Of a stretch of DNA of 5,939 nucleotides, positions 1-5,939 are shown in pieces (positions within the stretch are counted from its first letter, which is position 1; every line of letters starts with the position of its first letter). The notes under the pieces are model-generated. The model had not been told where the DNA came from and searched no databases. It saw only the letters and a list, made by a program, of their open reading frames with translations. A program made the translations under genes and the position numbers. Location: the NCBI GenBank assembly GCA_031284345.1, contig JAITAC010000047.1, positions 1 to 5,939 on the forward strand, given 5' to 3'. The DNA comes from Holosporaceae bacterium. GTDB taxonomy: Bacteria; Pseudomonadota; Alphaproteobacteria; UBA3830.

Positions 1-179
1 GAAAAAAAATCATTGACCGGCCATTCGGCCTCCAGAAACGGATATTCATTGGCACAGTCCCGAATATAATCTCTAAGGTCCAGATTATTCATCTATAAAA
101 ATTTCACGGAGTACAGCAGGGAAGGCGAGATTAAAGTTCGCTGTGCTGTAAATAGAAAGACGTCGTTTTTGTTTTCCAT
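1..179 (-). pseudogene. rpoN: RNA polymerase sigma-54 factor, N-terminal fragment interrupted by an in-frame TAG
   Basis: Sigma-54 directs RNA polymerase to -24/-12 promoters and needs ATP-driven activators, which act through its Region I. The frame opens with ATG at 179, one base after the lptB stop, and encodes 28 residues, including QRTLISPSLLYSVKFL, before TAG at 95-93. The same frame resumes at once with MNNLDLRDYIRDCANEYPFL and stays open to the window edge. Read through the stop, it aligns without gaps to the Region I consensus (Q-S-L-V-M-T-P-Q-L...I-K-L-L-Q-L-S-N-L-D-L...NPLLE), and the stop replaces the conserved Gln after K-L-L. The distance from the start to the conserved Pro (residue 19) matches E. 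coli RpoN closely. rpoN follows lptB in many proteobacteria, so position supports the call. Only about 59 codons are visible; the core-binding and DNA-binding regions lie outside. No clear Shine-Dalgarno precedes ATG 179, so initiation may be coupled to lptB termination. Whether the gene is dead, restarted at ATG 92 or misread cannot be settled here. Confidence 0.72.
93..95 (-). other. In-frame amber stop inside rpoN Region I, followed directly by ATG
   Basis: On the minus strand the bases read TTA TAG ATG AAT. The TAG lies in the sigma-54 frame where the family has Gln; CAG to TAG would be a single transition. The ATG at 92-90 abuts it and could serve as a restart codon, although no Shine-Dalgarno-like run is visible in the preceding GTGAAATTTTTA. 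Confidence 0.8.
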
Positions 180-180
180 G

Positions 181-921
181 CTATGATGTATAATTGGAAA
201 AGCTTTCTCCAAGGTAAATTTTTTTAGCGTTCACATCATTAATTATATCTGTTGGTTTGCCTTCCACCAAGATACTGCCGTCGTGGAGTATGTAGGCGTA
301 GTCTGCGATGGGCAGTGTATCTCTTACGTTGTGATCCGTAATAACGACGCCAATGCCTTTTTTATTTTTCAGTTCCAGTATCATATTTTTCATTTCGGAA
401 ACCGCTATGGGATCTATGCCTGCAAACGGTTCATCCAAAAGTATAAAGCTCGGAGAATTCGCCAATGCCCTTGCTATCTCGAGTTTTCTGCGCTCTCCAC
501 CCGAGATGCTAATTGCGGGAGCTTCTCTAATATAATCCAAAGATAGATCAATCAAAAGCTTGTCCAGCAATTCCTTAGCTTTTGCTCCTTTTATGCCGTT
601 CATTTCGATGACAGCGTTGATATTTTCTTCCACTGTTAAGCCTCTGAAAATGGAAGATTCCTGCGGCAGGTATCCGACGCCAAGACGGGCTCTCTTGTAC
701 ATGGGTAATTCGGTAATATCCTTACCATCGAGGAATATTTTTCCACTGTCTGGTTTTATTAATCCGCAGAGCATGGAGAAGCTGGTGGTTTTTCCGGCTC
801 CGTTGGGACCCAGCAGTGCGACAATTTTACTGCGGGACGCCCTTAGGCTAATGTCGTGGAGAATTATTTTTTCATCCACGGTCTTTCTTAGATTTTCACA
901 AACTATGCCACTGGCCATCAT
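181..921 (-). CDS. lptB: LPS export ABC transporter ATP-binding protein LptB
   Basis: LptB is the cytoplasmic ATPase of the LptB2FGC complex, which extracts LPS from the inner membrane and pushes it along the LptC-LptA bridge. The 246 residues are full length for the family. All nucleotide-binding motifs are present: Walker A GPNGAGKT at 38-45, Q-loop Gln87 in YLPQ, signature ISGGE at 139-143 followed by the LptB-typical RRKLEIARALA, Walker B FILLDEP at 159-165, and switch His197 in TDHN. The segment SSIFRGLTVEEN (89-100) matches the LptB groove that holds the coupling helices of LptF/LptG. The start overlaps the upstream lptC-lptA stop by four bases (ATGA). A second ATG follows immediately at 918, so the true N-terminus could be one residue shorter. 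Only a weak GGGAAAG precedes it, so coupled translation is likely. The gene ends in TAG, one base before the rpoN ATG. lptF and lptG are not in the window and are usually elsewhere. Identification is firm. Confidence 0.97.
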   Translation of the reverse strand: MMASGIVCENLRKTVDEKIILHDISLRASRSKIVALLGPNGAGKTTSFSMLCGLIKPDSGKIFLDGKDITELPMYKRARLGVGYLPQESSIFRGLTVEENINAVIEMNGIKGAKAKELLDKLLIDLSLDYIREAPAISISGGERRKLEIARALANSPSFILLDEPFAGIDPIAVSEMKNMILELKNKKGIGVVITDHNVRDTLPIADYAYILHDGSILVEGKPTDIINDVNAKKIYLGESFSNYTS

Positions 922-1991
922 TTTTGTTTTTCTTTCCCATCTGATACAATGCCGCAGGATTTTTCGATGGCAATGCTACCGGTGTCGATATCAAGAACGG
1001 CAGATTCACCGAACACGTCTCCATTGGCGCCGGAGATAACCACATTGCCAAATACTGACGCTTTATTTCCCTTTAGGATTCCTTTTTTGGATTTGATTAT
1101 AGCATCTGGTGTTTTTATTGTCAAAAAATTTGTGGCATTTATCTCTTCTATTCTATTATTTTTATCGAGAATTGCAATCATGTGGCCTGATTTTATATCG
1201 AAGACTTTTTTTCCTTTCTTATACACAAGATTCACGCGTGTGTCGGCCACAATTGACGCGACAGTTGACGCGGCAGTGTACAAAATATTTTTTTTAGCGG
1301 TCAGCGTATAATTGGGAGAGGCCAATTTAGCGTTTCCTTCGGCATTGATGGATTTTATTGATTTTGTATCCGATAAATTTTTTAGATCGCCCAGAAAACA
1401 TACGATCATTTTATCGCAAGATATTGTGTGATTATTGCTGGTTACGTGGGCATTTCCTGTTAAAATCGCTATTTTATTCTCGATGTCCAGATGATAATTT
1501 CTTGCTCCCAGACGCGCATTATCTTTTTCCACGAATATATCGGAGTTTCCGTCTGCGGTTTTTTTTTCAAAGTCCACAACGGATTTTTCTGTTTTCAATT
1601 GCACTCCTGACGACGTCGAAAATTTTACATTTCCGGTAAATTCGCAGATGGTTTTATCTTCTTTTATCAATTTTGTGGTATCGGCTGAGACGGAGCAATT
1701 TTCGCCATTAGACAGCGAAAAATTTGACGTCATTTGCTGAAAAACGAAATTATTTTTTTCTTCTTCCGTTACTTTTTCCGAAGAAAGAGTGATTTCCTTT
1801 CCGTTGGAGTCGTAGGTTTTGTAGGAAATATTAGAGAACATGTTGGCGTTGGTATTTATGGCAAATTTAAGAATTTCGCTGCCGGGGTCTCTGGTATTGA
1901 ATGTGTAGACAAACACGGCGACTAGCATAGCAACGGCCATGATTGCGAAGGTTATGGCGATAAATTGTATGCGTGTTCTTCTTTTACGCAA
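918..1991 (-). CDS. Probable LptC-LptA fusion, periplasmic LPS transport protein
   Basis: The 357-residue product begins with a basic stretch (MRKRRTR) and one hydrophobic segment at about 9-31, the expected single membrane anchor of LptC. There is no signal-peptide cleavage site, and the rest should be periplasmic and beta-rich. Residues about 57-160 fit an LptC fold: a DSNGKEITLSSEKV element, then SADTTKLI, FTGNV at 118-122 and a GVQLKTEKSVVDF strand pair. Residues about 160-345 look like LptA/OstA units, with GN turns at LTGNA 177-181, AEGNA 217-221 and VFGNV 313-317, ending in GESAVLDIDTG, a typical LptA ending. LptC alone is usually about 190-210 residues, and no separate lptA lies before lptB, where it normally sits. 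The TTG start at 1991 overlaps the kdsD stop by 8 bases; an in-frame TGA 15 bases upstream leaves little choice, and the next Met (18) would cut the anchor. LptC is well supported. The LptA half and the exact junction are inferred; a long LptC with an OstA-like tail is the alternative. Confidence 0.8.
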   Translation of the reverse strand: MRKRRTRIQFIAITFAIMAVAMLVAVFVYTFNTRDPGSEILKFAINTNANMFSNISYKTYDSNGKEITLSSEKVTEEEKNNFVFQQMTSNFSLSNGENCSVSADTTKLIKEDKTICEFTGNVKFSTSSGVQLKTEKSVVDFEKKTADGNSDIFVEKDNARLGARNYHLDIENKIAILTGNAHVTSNNHTISCDKMIVCFLGDLKNLSDTKSIKSINAEGNAKLASPNYTLTAKKNILYTAASTVASIVADTRVNLVYKKGKKVFDIKSGHMIAILDKNNRIEEINATNFLTIKTPDAIIKSKKGILKGNKASVFGNVVISGANGDVFGESAVLDIDTGSIAIEKSCGIVSDGKEKQK

Positions 1992-2937
1992 GACCAGCTC
2001 TCAAACAATCGTGTATATGTATTATAGCGCAGGGGTAGTCGTTTTCCGATACGATTAAGCAGGTTATTTTATATTTGTTCATGAGTCGGGTTGCTTCCTG
2101 GGCGAATGTATTTGGAGAGACGCTTTTGGGATTGCGAGTCATGATGTCACGGGCTTTGGTATCCAGAAAATTCGGATTTATTTTTCTTCTCAGATCTCCG
2201 TCTGTTATAATTCCGGTTATTTTTCCGATTCCATCGATCACGAAGGCGCAGCCGAAGGATTTTGCGCTCATTTCCACAAGCACCGATTTCATGAGATCGT
2301 TTTCCTGCACCAGTGGTATATTTGGATGCATTAGATCTTTCACCAGTAGTAGTCGTTTGCCGATAGCTCCTCCGGGATGCAGTTGTTTGAAGTCATCTCG
2401 ATTGAAGTCTTTTCTTTTTAGCAGACACAGGGCCAGTGCATCGCCGATGGCAATCATTATGGTGGTGCTGGTGGTTGGCGCCAGGTTGTGTGGACACGCT
2501 TCATGGACACTTGGAATTATAATGCAGATTCTCGATGATTTCGCTAATATGCTGTCTCGATTGGAAGTAATGCCTATAACATCAATGCCGAAGCGATTGG
2601 CATAGCCGAGCATGGGAATCAGCTCCTCTGTATTTCCGGAGAAGGAAAGCACCAGCAGCACATCATCTTTGGAAATGACGCCAAGATCTCCATGGCTCGC
2701 TTCTGCCGGATGTAAAAAAAACGCCGGCGTACCGGTAGACGATAGCGTTGCGGATATTTTTCGTCCCACGTGTCCGGGTTTTCCCATGCCAGATACTATC
2801 ACGTGTCCTTCTTTACTGTATATCAGATCAATAGCAGCGCTGAAACTTTCATCGATGCCATCGCGCATCTCTGTTAGTCCAGCGATTTCTTTATTAATTA
2901 CCGATTGCGCATATTCCAGTTCGTCAATTTCTTTCAC
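1984..2937 (-). CDS. kdsD: Arabinose-5-phosphate isomerase (KpsF/GutQ/KdsD family)
   Basis: This enzyme interconverts ribulose-5-phosphate and arabinose-5-phosphate, the first committed precursor of Kdo in the LPS inner core. The 317 residues (E. coli KdsD has 328) hold a sugar-isomerase (SIS) domain at about 35-175 and two CBS domains at about 200-255 and 265-317. The SIS part shows SGMGKPGHVGRK, SSTGTPAFFLHPAEASHGDLG, SFSGNTEEL, HEACPHNLAPTTSTT and HPGGAIGKRLL. Lys53, Glu105, Glu146 and His187 sit at a constant offset of six from the E. coli catalytic residues Lys59, Glu111, Glu152 and His193, so it should be active. The CBS pair includes TGIITDGDLRR and KARDIMTRNP. The start is GTG at 2937, chosen because a full AGGAGG lies four bases upstream and the N-terminus has the right length. 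The gene is 10 bases after glmS and overlaps lptC-lptA by 8 bases. KdsC (Kdo8P phosphatase), often its neighbour, is absent. A paralogue such as GutQ is possible, but the context argues for KdsD. Confidence 0.95.
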   Translation of the reverse strand: MKEIDELEYAQSVINKEIAGLTEMRDGIDESFSAAIDLIYSKEGHVIVSGMGKPGHVGRKISATLSSTGTPAFFLHPAEASHGDLGVISKDDVLLVLSFSGNTEELIPMLGYANRFGIDVIGITSNRDSILAKSSRICIIIPSVHEACPHNLAPTTSTTIMIAIGDALALCLLKRKDFNRDDFKQLHPGGAIGKRLLLVKDLMHPNIPLVQENDLMKSVLVEMSAKSFGCAFVIDGIGKITGIITDGDLRRKINPNFLDTKARDIMTRNPKSVSPNTFAQEATRLMNKYKITCLIVSENDYPCAIIHIHDCLRAGLA

Positions 2938-2941
2938 GTTG

Positions 2942-2947
2942 CCTCCT
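2942..2947 (-). promoter_or_regulatory. Strong Shine-Dalgarno for kdsD
   Basis: The minus strand reads AGGAGG immediately after the glmS TAG stop, then CAAC, then the GTG start of kdsD. It is the only textbook ribosome binding site in the window and decides the GTG start. The other junctions rely on weak sites or overlapping codons. Confidence 0.85.
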
Positions 2948-4756
2948 CTATTCCACCGTAACAGATTTTGCTAAATTTCGCGGTCTATCCACATCCGTTC
3001 CTATGATTGTCGCCGTATGATAGGCCAACAGCTGCAGTGGTATGGAATATATAATGGGAGCTATGGCCGAATGCACGTTCGGAAGCACCAGCTTACGCAC
3101 TTCCGGAGGCAATTTTTTTTCTCCCTCTATGTCCGTAACGAGAATTATATTTTTTCCCCGAGCCATTGTCTCCTGCAAATTGGACGCCGTTTTTTCAAAC
3201 AGTTCATTGCTGGGACACAGAAGCACAATGGGCACGTGCTCATCAACAAGAGCTATCGGACCGTGCTTCATTTCTCCGGCGGCGAATCCCTCGGCGTGAA
3301 TGTAGGATATTTCTTTGAGCTTCAGAGCTCCCTCCAGAGCTATGGGAAACATCGTTCCCCGTCCCAGATATATGGCGTTGGAACTTTTAGATATCAGCTC
3401 TGCCAGCAGTTTTATTTGATCGGAGAGCGTTAGAACTGACTCGCAAAATGTCGGGACGTTCTGCAGTTGCTGCAATAAAAATTCTTTTTTGCAAAAGGCC
3501 AAACTTGCCAAAATGGTCAACTGCGCGGTGAAGGTCTTGGTAGAAGCTACTCCCATTTCAATTCCGGCTTCCGAATAGAACACCATATCAGACGCCCGAT
3601 CTGTCGCGCTATTTTTTACATTTACGATGCCGATGGTTTTGCAATTGCTGTTGCTGCGAACATACTCGAGAGCAGCTAACGTATCCAGTGTCTCTCCGGA
3701 TTGGGATATGGATATAAACAGCGTATTGTCTTCCAAAACCGGATCTCTGTAGCGAAATTCCGACGCAATTTCTATGCTGGTGGGAATCTTCAAAAATCGC
3801 TCAAACCAATATTTGCCCACCATTCCCGCATAGTAGGAAGTACCACAGGCGACAATGGATATTCTGGTAACGTTTTGGAAAATAGAAGCGTCTATTTTAT
3901 TATGCAGCAATGTTTTTCGTATGGCAGTCGGCTGATCCATGATTTCTTTCAGCATAAAATAAGGATATTCGCCTTTTTTTGCGGAATCGTTGTGCATGGG
4001 CAATTTATATTTTTTTCGATTTACCGGCTGGAGATTTTTATCGTAAAAAACTGCGTTATCTGCGGAAATTTCCACGATATCGTTGTCTTCCATGTATGCT
4101 ACTTCGTGGCATATGCCGGACAAAGTACCCGCATCGGATCCCACACACATATTGAAACAGGAGGAGATATCTTCATTTGTGCTGGAAGAACAATGTTTGT
4201 TCACGAATCCGACCACCAGCGAACTTTTTCGGCGAGCGGCGATTATTTTATCACCGAAAGACGTGAAAATAGCCGCTATGGCGAAGGTGCCGTCCATGGC
4301 ATTTATGCAATTTCGCATGGCCTCCGGTGGCGAGAAACCATTGGACAATTCCCGCTGTAGGAAATGGGCGATTACTTCCGTGTCAGTTTCGGATGTAAAG
4401 ACATAGCCGTCATTTTCCAGGGAGAACCTCAATTCCTTATGATTCTCGATGATGCCGTTGTGAACCACCGCCACATTTTTGGACATAATAGGATGAGCGT
4501 TATTTTCCGTTGGTTTTCCGTGGGTAGCCCATCGGGTATGGCCGATGCCAACGTGTCCTTTGACGCAGTTTTTCTGAAGCAATTCTTTAAGATTCGATAA
4601 TTTTCCAACTGCTCGAAATCGGACAATGGTATTATTGTGCAGCAGAGCGATTCCACTGGAATCATAGCCGCGATATTCTAGACGTTCCAGACCGTTCAAA
4701 AGTTTTGAGTGAATATTCTCGTTGTTATGGCCTACTATTCCAATTATTCCACACAT
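2948..4756 (-). CDS. glmS: Glutamine-fructose-6-phosphate aminotransferase (isomerizing), GlmS
   Basis: GlmS makes glucosamine-6-phosphate from fructose-6-phosphate and glutamine in the cytoplasm, the entry step of amino-sugar synthesis. The product has 602 residues (E. coli 609). The N-terminal glutaminase starts MCGIIG, giving the Cys nucleophile after Met removal, with RLEYRGYDSSGIA, HTRWATHGKPTENNAHP (73-89), VVHNGIIENH (97-106) and SETDTE (122-127). Two SIS domains follow from about 295: VACGTSYYAG, SISQSGETLDT and STKTFTAQL in the first; LGRGTMFPIALEGALKLKEI, then GEMKHGPIAL, in the second. Glu482, His498 and Lys597 correspond at a constant offset to the E. coli isomerase residues Glu488, His504 and Lys603, and the C-terminus PRNLAKSVTVE is the family ending. 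Oddities: the usual RKGSP before the glutaminase hinge reads RRKSSL, and about 14 extra residues with three Cys (189, 200, 204) follow. The ATG lies 6 bases after glmU; the nearest Shine-Dalgarno-like bases (AAGGACGGA) are in the end of glmU. Identification is firm. Confidence 0.97.
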   Translation of the reverse strand: MCGIIGIVGHNNENIHSKLLNGLERLEYRGYDSSGIALLHNNTIVRFRAVGKLSNLKELLQKNCVKGHVGIGHTRWATHGKPTENNAHPIMSKNVAVVHNGIIENHKELRFSLENDGYVFTSETDTEVIAHFLQRELSNGFSPPEAMRNCINAMDGTFAIAAIFTSFGDKIIAARRKSSLVVGFVNKHCSSSTNEDISSCFNMCVGSDAGTLSGICHEVAYMEDNDIVEISADNAVFYDKNLQPVNRKKYKLPMHNDSAKKGEYPYFMLKEIMDQPTAIRKTLLHNKIDASIFQNVTRISIVACGTSYYAGMVGKYWFERFLKIPTSIEIASEFRYRDPVLEDNTLFISISQSGETLDTLAALEYVRSNSNCKTIGIVNVKNSATDRASDMVFYSEAGIEMGVASTKTFTAQLTILASLAFCKKEFLLQQLQNVPTFCESVLTLSDQIKLLAELISKSSNAIYLGRGTMFPIALEGALKLKEISYIHAEGFAAGEMKHGPIALVDEHVPIVLLCPSNELFEKTASNLQETMARGKNIILVTDIEGEKKLPPEVRKLVLPNVHSAIAPIIYSIPLQLLAYHTATIIGTDVDRPRNLAKSVTVE

Positions 4757-4762
4757 TTGTTA

Positions 4763-5938
4763 TTATCCGTCCTTTAGTGATTTCAGTTTCCGACGTTCTA
4801 GGGATTTATTTTCGATATTGCGCTGTGGCGCGCGAGAAACAGCCAGAGATCCGGGATCCACATTTTTGGTTATGATGCTGCCGGCGCCGATGGTGGCGTC
4901 ATCGCCTATATTCACTGGAGCTACCAGTGCAGAATTTGATCCGATGAAAACATTTTCTCCAATCTGGGTTTTATATTTGCGGAATCCGTCGTAGTTGCAA
5001 GTTATGACGCCGGCTCCGATGTTGGTATTTTTCCCGATTTCGCTGTCTCCCACATAGGTTAGGTGATTAATTTTTGCATTTTCGTGTACTATGCTATTTT
5101 TTATTTCCACGAAATTTCCGATTTTTGCATTTTCGGCAATAAATGTGTCGGGCCTAATGCGTGCGAAGGGACCAACGGCGGCATTTTTTATGTTTGCTCC
5201 TTCGAGGGAGCAAAAAGAATTTATGTGGGTACCGCTTTTGACGTGCACATTTTCACCGAAGACCACAAAGGGATCAATTTTTACATCGCTTTCCAGGACC
5301 GTATCGAACGAAAAAAATACTGTTTCCGGAGCCACCAACGTTACTCCGTTGCTCATGTGTTTTTTTCGCATTTGATTTTGGAAATATTTTTCGATGACCG
5401 CGAGCTCCTGACGATCATTGACGCCTGACAACTCTTCCGCATCGGCTTCGTGATATCTGCAGATATATCCGGCCTCATGGGCCAATTTTACGATTTCTGT
5501 TATGTAGAACTCGTTCGTAACGGGGCTTGGTTTTATTTCGTGTATCAATTTGGACAGCAGATCTTTTCGCAGCAGCAACCCGGCATTGCAGAGGGGGAGG
5601 ATAGTGGCGCATTCGGAAGCGTCTTTGGCTTCTATTATGCTTTTTATGGTTCCTGTTATTGCAGCTGGTTCCAGCTTTCCCAGCGATTTTGTATTGGCGG
5701 AATTCATTGCCAACACCACAACCGCTGTTTTTTCGCAGGTTTTTGCTACTGCGTACATCATCTGCAGTGTTTTGGGAGTCACGAGCGGAATATCGCCATA
5801 CAATATATATACCCACTCGTATGCAGAAGCGGCGTTTGCGCCCGAGAATTTTTCATCGCGGAGTGACTTTTTGGGATTATCGAGACATTTCAAGGCACAT
5901 TTTACGGCGTCGCCGCTTCCTAAGGGGATGGGCTGAAA
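4763..5938 (-). CDS. glmU: Bifunctional GlcNAc-1-P uridylyltransferase / GlcN-1-P acetyltransferase GlmU, 5' end missing
   Basis: GlmU acetylates glucosamine-1-P and then joins it to UMP, giving UDP-GlcNAc for lipid A and peptidoglycan. 391 codons are visible. The frame runs off the right edge, so the first 70-75 residues, including the Gly-rich GTRM loop, are missing. An in-frame TTG at 5893 lies inside the conserved domain and is not the start. The uridylyltransferase part shows QPIPLGSGDAV, YGDIPL (with the metal-binding Asp), IEAKDA, LCNAG, FYITEI and SGVNDR. The left-handed beta-helix acetyltransferase domain follows, with GPFARIRP, KIGNFVEIKNS, NHLTYVGDSEIG (His corresponding to the E. 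coli catalytic His363), NIGAGVITCNYDG, VFIGSNSALVAPV and SRAPQ. Compared with E. coli there is an extra stretch of about 18 residues before YGD (about 5819-5890). The residues matching Gln79, Thr82 and His84 are Pro, Ser and Asp, and the GYGRI region reads LGKLE. The gene ends in tandem TAA TAA, six bases before glmS. The family call is firm; activity of the nucleotide domain is less certain. Confidence 0.95.
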   Translation of the reverse strand, partial: FQPIPLGSGDAVKCALKCLDNPKKSLRDEKFSGANAASAYEWVYILYGDIPLVTPKTLQMMYAVAKTCEKTAVVVLAMNSANTKSLGKLEPAAITGTIKSIIEAKDASECATILPLCNAGLLLRKDLLSKLIHEIKPSPVTNEFYITEIVKLAHEAGYICRYHEADAEELSGVNDRQELAVIEKYFQNQMRKKHMSNGVTLVAPETVFFSFDTVLESDVKIDPFVVFGENVHVKSGTHINSFCSLEGANIKNAAVGPFARIRPDTFIAENAKIGNFVEIKNSIVHENAKINHLTYVGDSEIGKNTNIGAGVITCNYDGFRKYKTQIGENVFIGSNSALVAPVNIGDDATIGAGSIITKNVDPGSLAVSRAPQRNIENKSLERRKLKSLKDG

Positions 5939-5939
5939 G

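Larger units (their letters stand above)
1..5938 (-). other. Single co-directional gene cluster, probably one transcription unit
   Basis: All six genes point the same way. The junctions, upstream to downstream, are: glmU-glmS gap 6, glmS-kdsD gap 10, kdsD to lptC-lptA overlap 8, lptC-lptA to lptB overlap 4, lptB-rpoN gap 1. None has room for a promoter or a terminator hairpin, so co-transcription from a promoter right of the window is the simplest reading. An internal promoter inside a gene cannot be excluded by eye. Confidence 0.8.

Noticed and set aside
18..32. GGCC-ATTC-GGCC possible hairpin near the left edge
   Set aside because: The stem is only 4 bp and lies in the rpoN coding frame (EAEWPV). 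It has no adjoining U-run in the transcript direction that would make a terminator.
93..183. Reassignment of TAG to glutamine or another sense codon to explain the rpoN stop
   Set aside because: glmS ends in TAG exactly after the conserved family C-terminus (SVTVE), and lptB ends in TAG at normal length one base before the rpoN ATG. TAG therefore works as a stop here. Site-specific suppression is not excluded but has no support.
2075..2605. Long plus-strand open frame opposite kdsD
   Set aside because: It is a shadow of the conserved kdsD frame on the other strand and shows no recognisable domain. The same applies to plus-strand frames opposite lptB, lptC-A, glmS and glmU.
5071..5135. Direct repeat of TTTTTGCATTTTCG at 5071-5084 and 5122-5135
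   Set aside because: Both copies encode ENAKI in successive turns of the GlmU beta-helix, so the repeat follows from the hexapeptide repeat protein fold.
5475..5816. Second minus-strand open frame inside glmU, and a similar one at 4429-4665 inside glmS
   Set aside because: Both lie wholly inside strongly conserved coding frames and give low-complexity basic translations with no family features.
5848..5893. TTG at 5893 as the glmU start
   Set aside because: The frame is open for 15 more codons to the window edge, and those codons encode the conserved Q...LGSGDAV segment, so the gene begins outside the window.

Overview
The window is one tightly packed stretch of six genes, all read from the minus strand (right to left), with no gap longer than 10 bases between them. 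In transcription order they are: 5'-truncated glmU, glmS, kdsD, a long gene that looks like a fusion of lptC and lptA, lptB, and the first part of rpoN. No RNA gene, mobile element, CRISPR array, promoter or terminator was seen. The promoter must lie to the right of the window and any terminator to the left.

The gene order (a kdsD/kpsF-type isomerase, then lptC, lptA, lptB, rpoN) is the classic proteobacterial LPS-export cluster, so the source is an LPS-making Gram-negative. Details of GlmU, such as an LCNAG motif in the uridylyltransferase domain, and the base composition (moderately AT-rich by eye) lean towards an alphaproteobacterium, perhaps a host-associated one. That placement is inference and was not tested by a tree.

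The genes form one pathway. GlmS makes glucosamine-6-P, and GlmU turns the derived glucosamine-1-P into UDP-GlcNAc, the precursor of lipid A and peptidoglycan. KdsD makes arabinose-5-P for the Kdo core. LptB powers extraction of finished LPS from the inner membrane. The LptC-LptA protein would carry LPS across the periplasm.

Two points stand out. First, the gene after lptB is recognisable as sigma-54 (rpoN) by position and by its Region I sequence, but an in-frame TAG sits exactly where a conserved glutamine codon is expected. It is either an early-decaying pseudogene, a truncated gene restarted at the ATG directly after the stop, or a sequence error. Second, lptC and lptA appear to be one open reading frame, which would tie the inner-membrane anchor covalently to the periplasmic bridge. 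Smaller oddities are extra loops in GlmU and GlmS and altered nucleotide-binding residues in GlmU.
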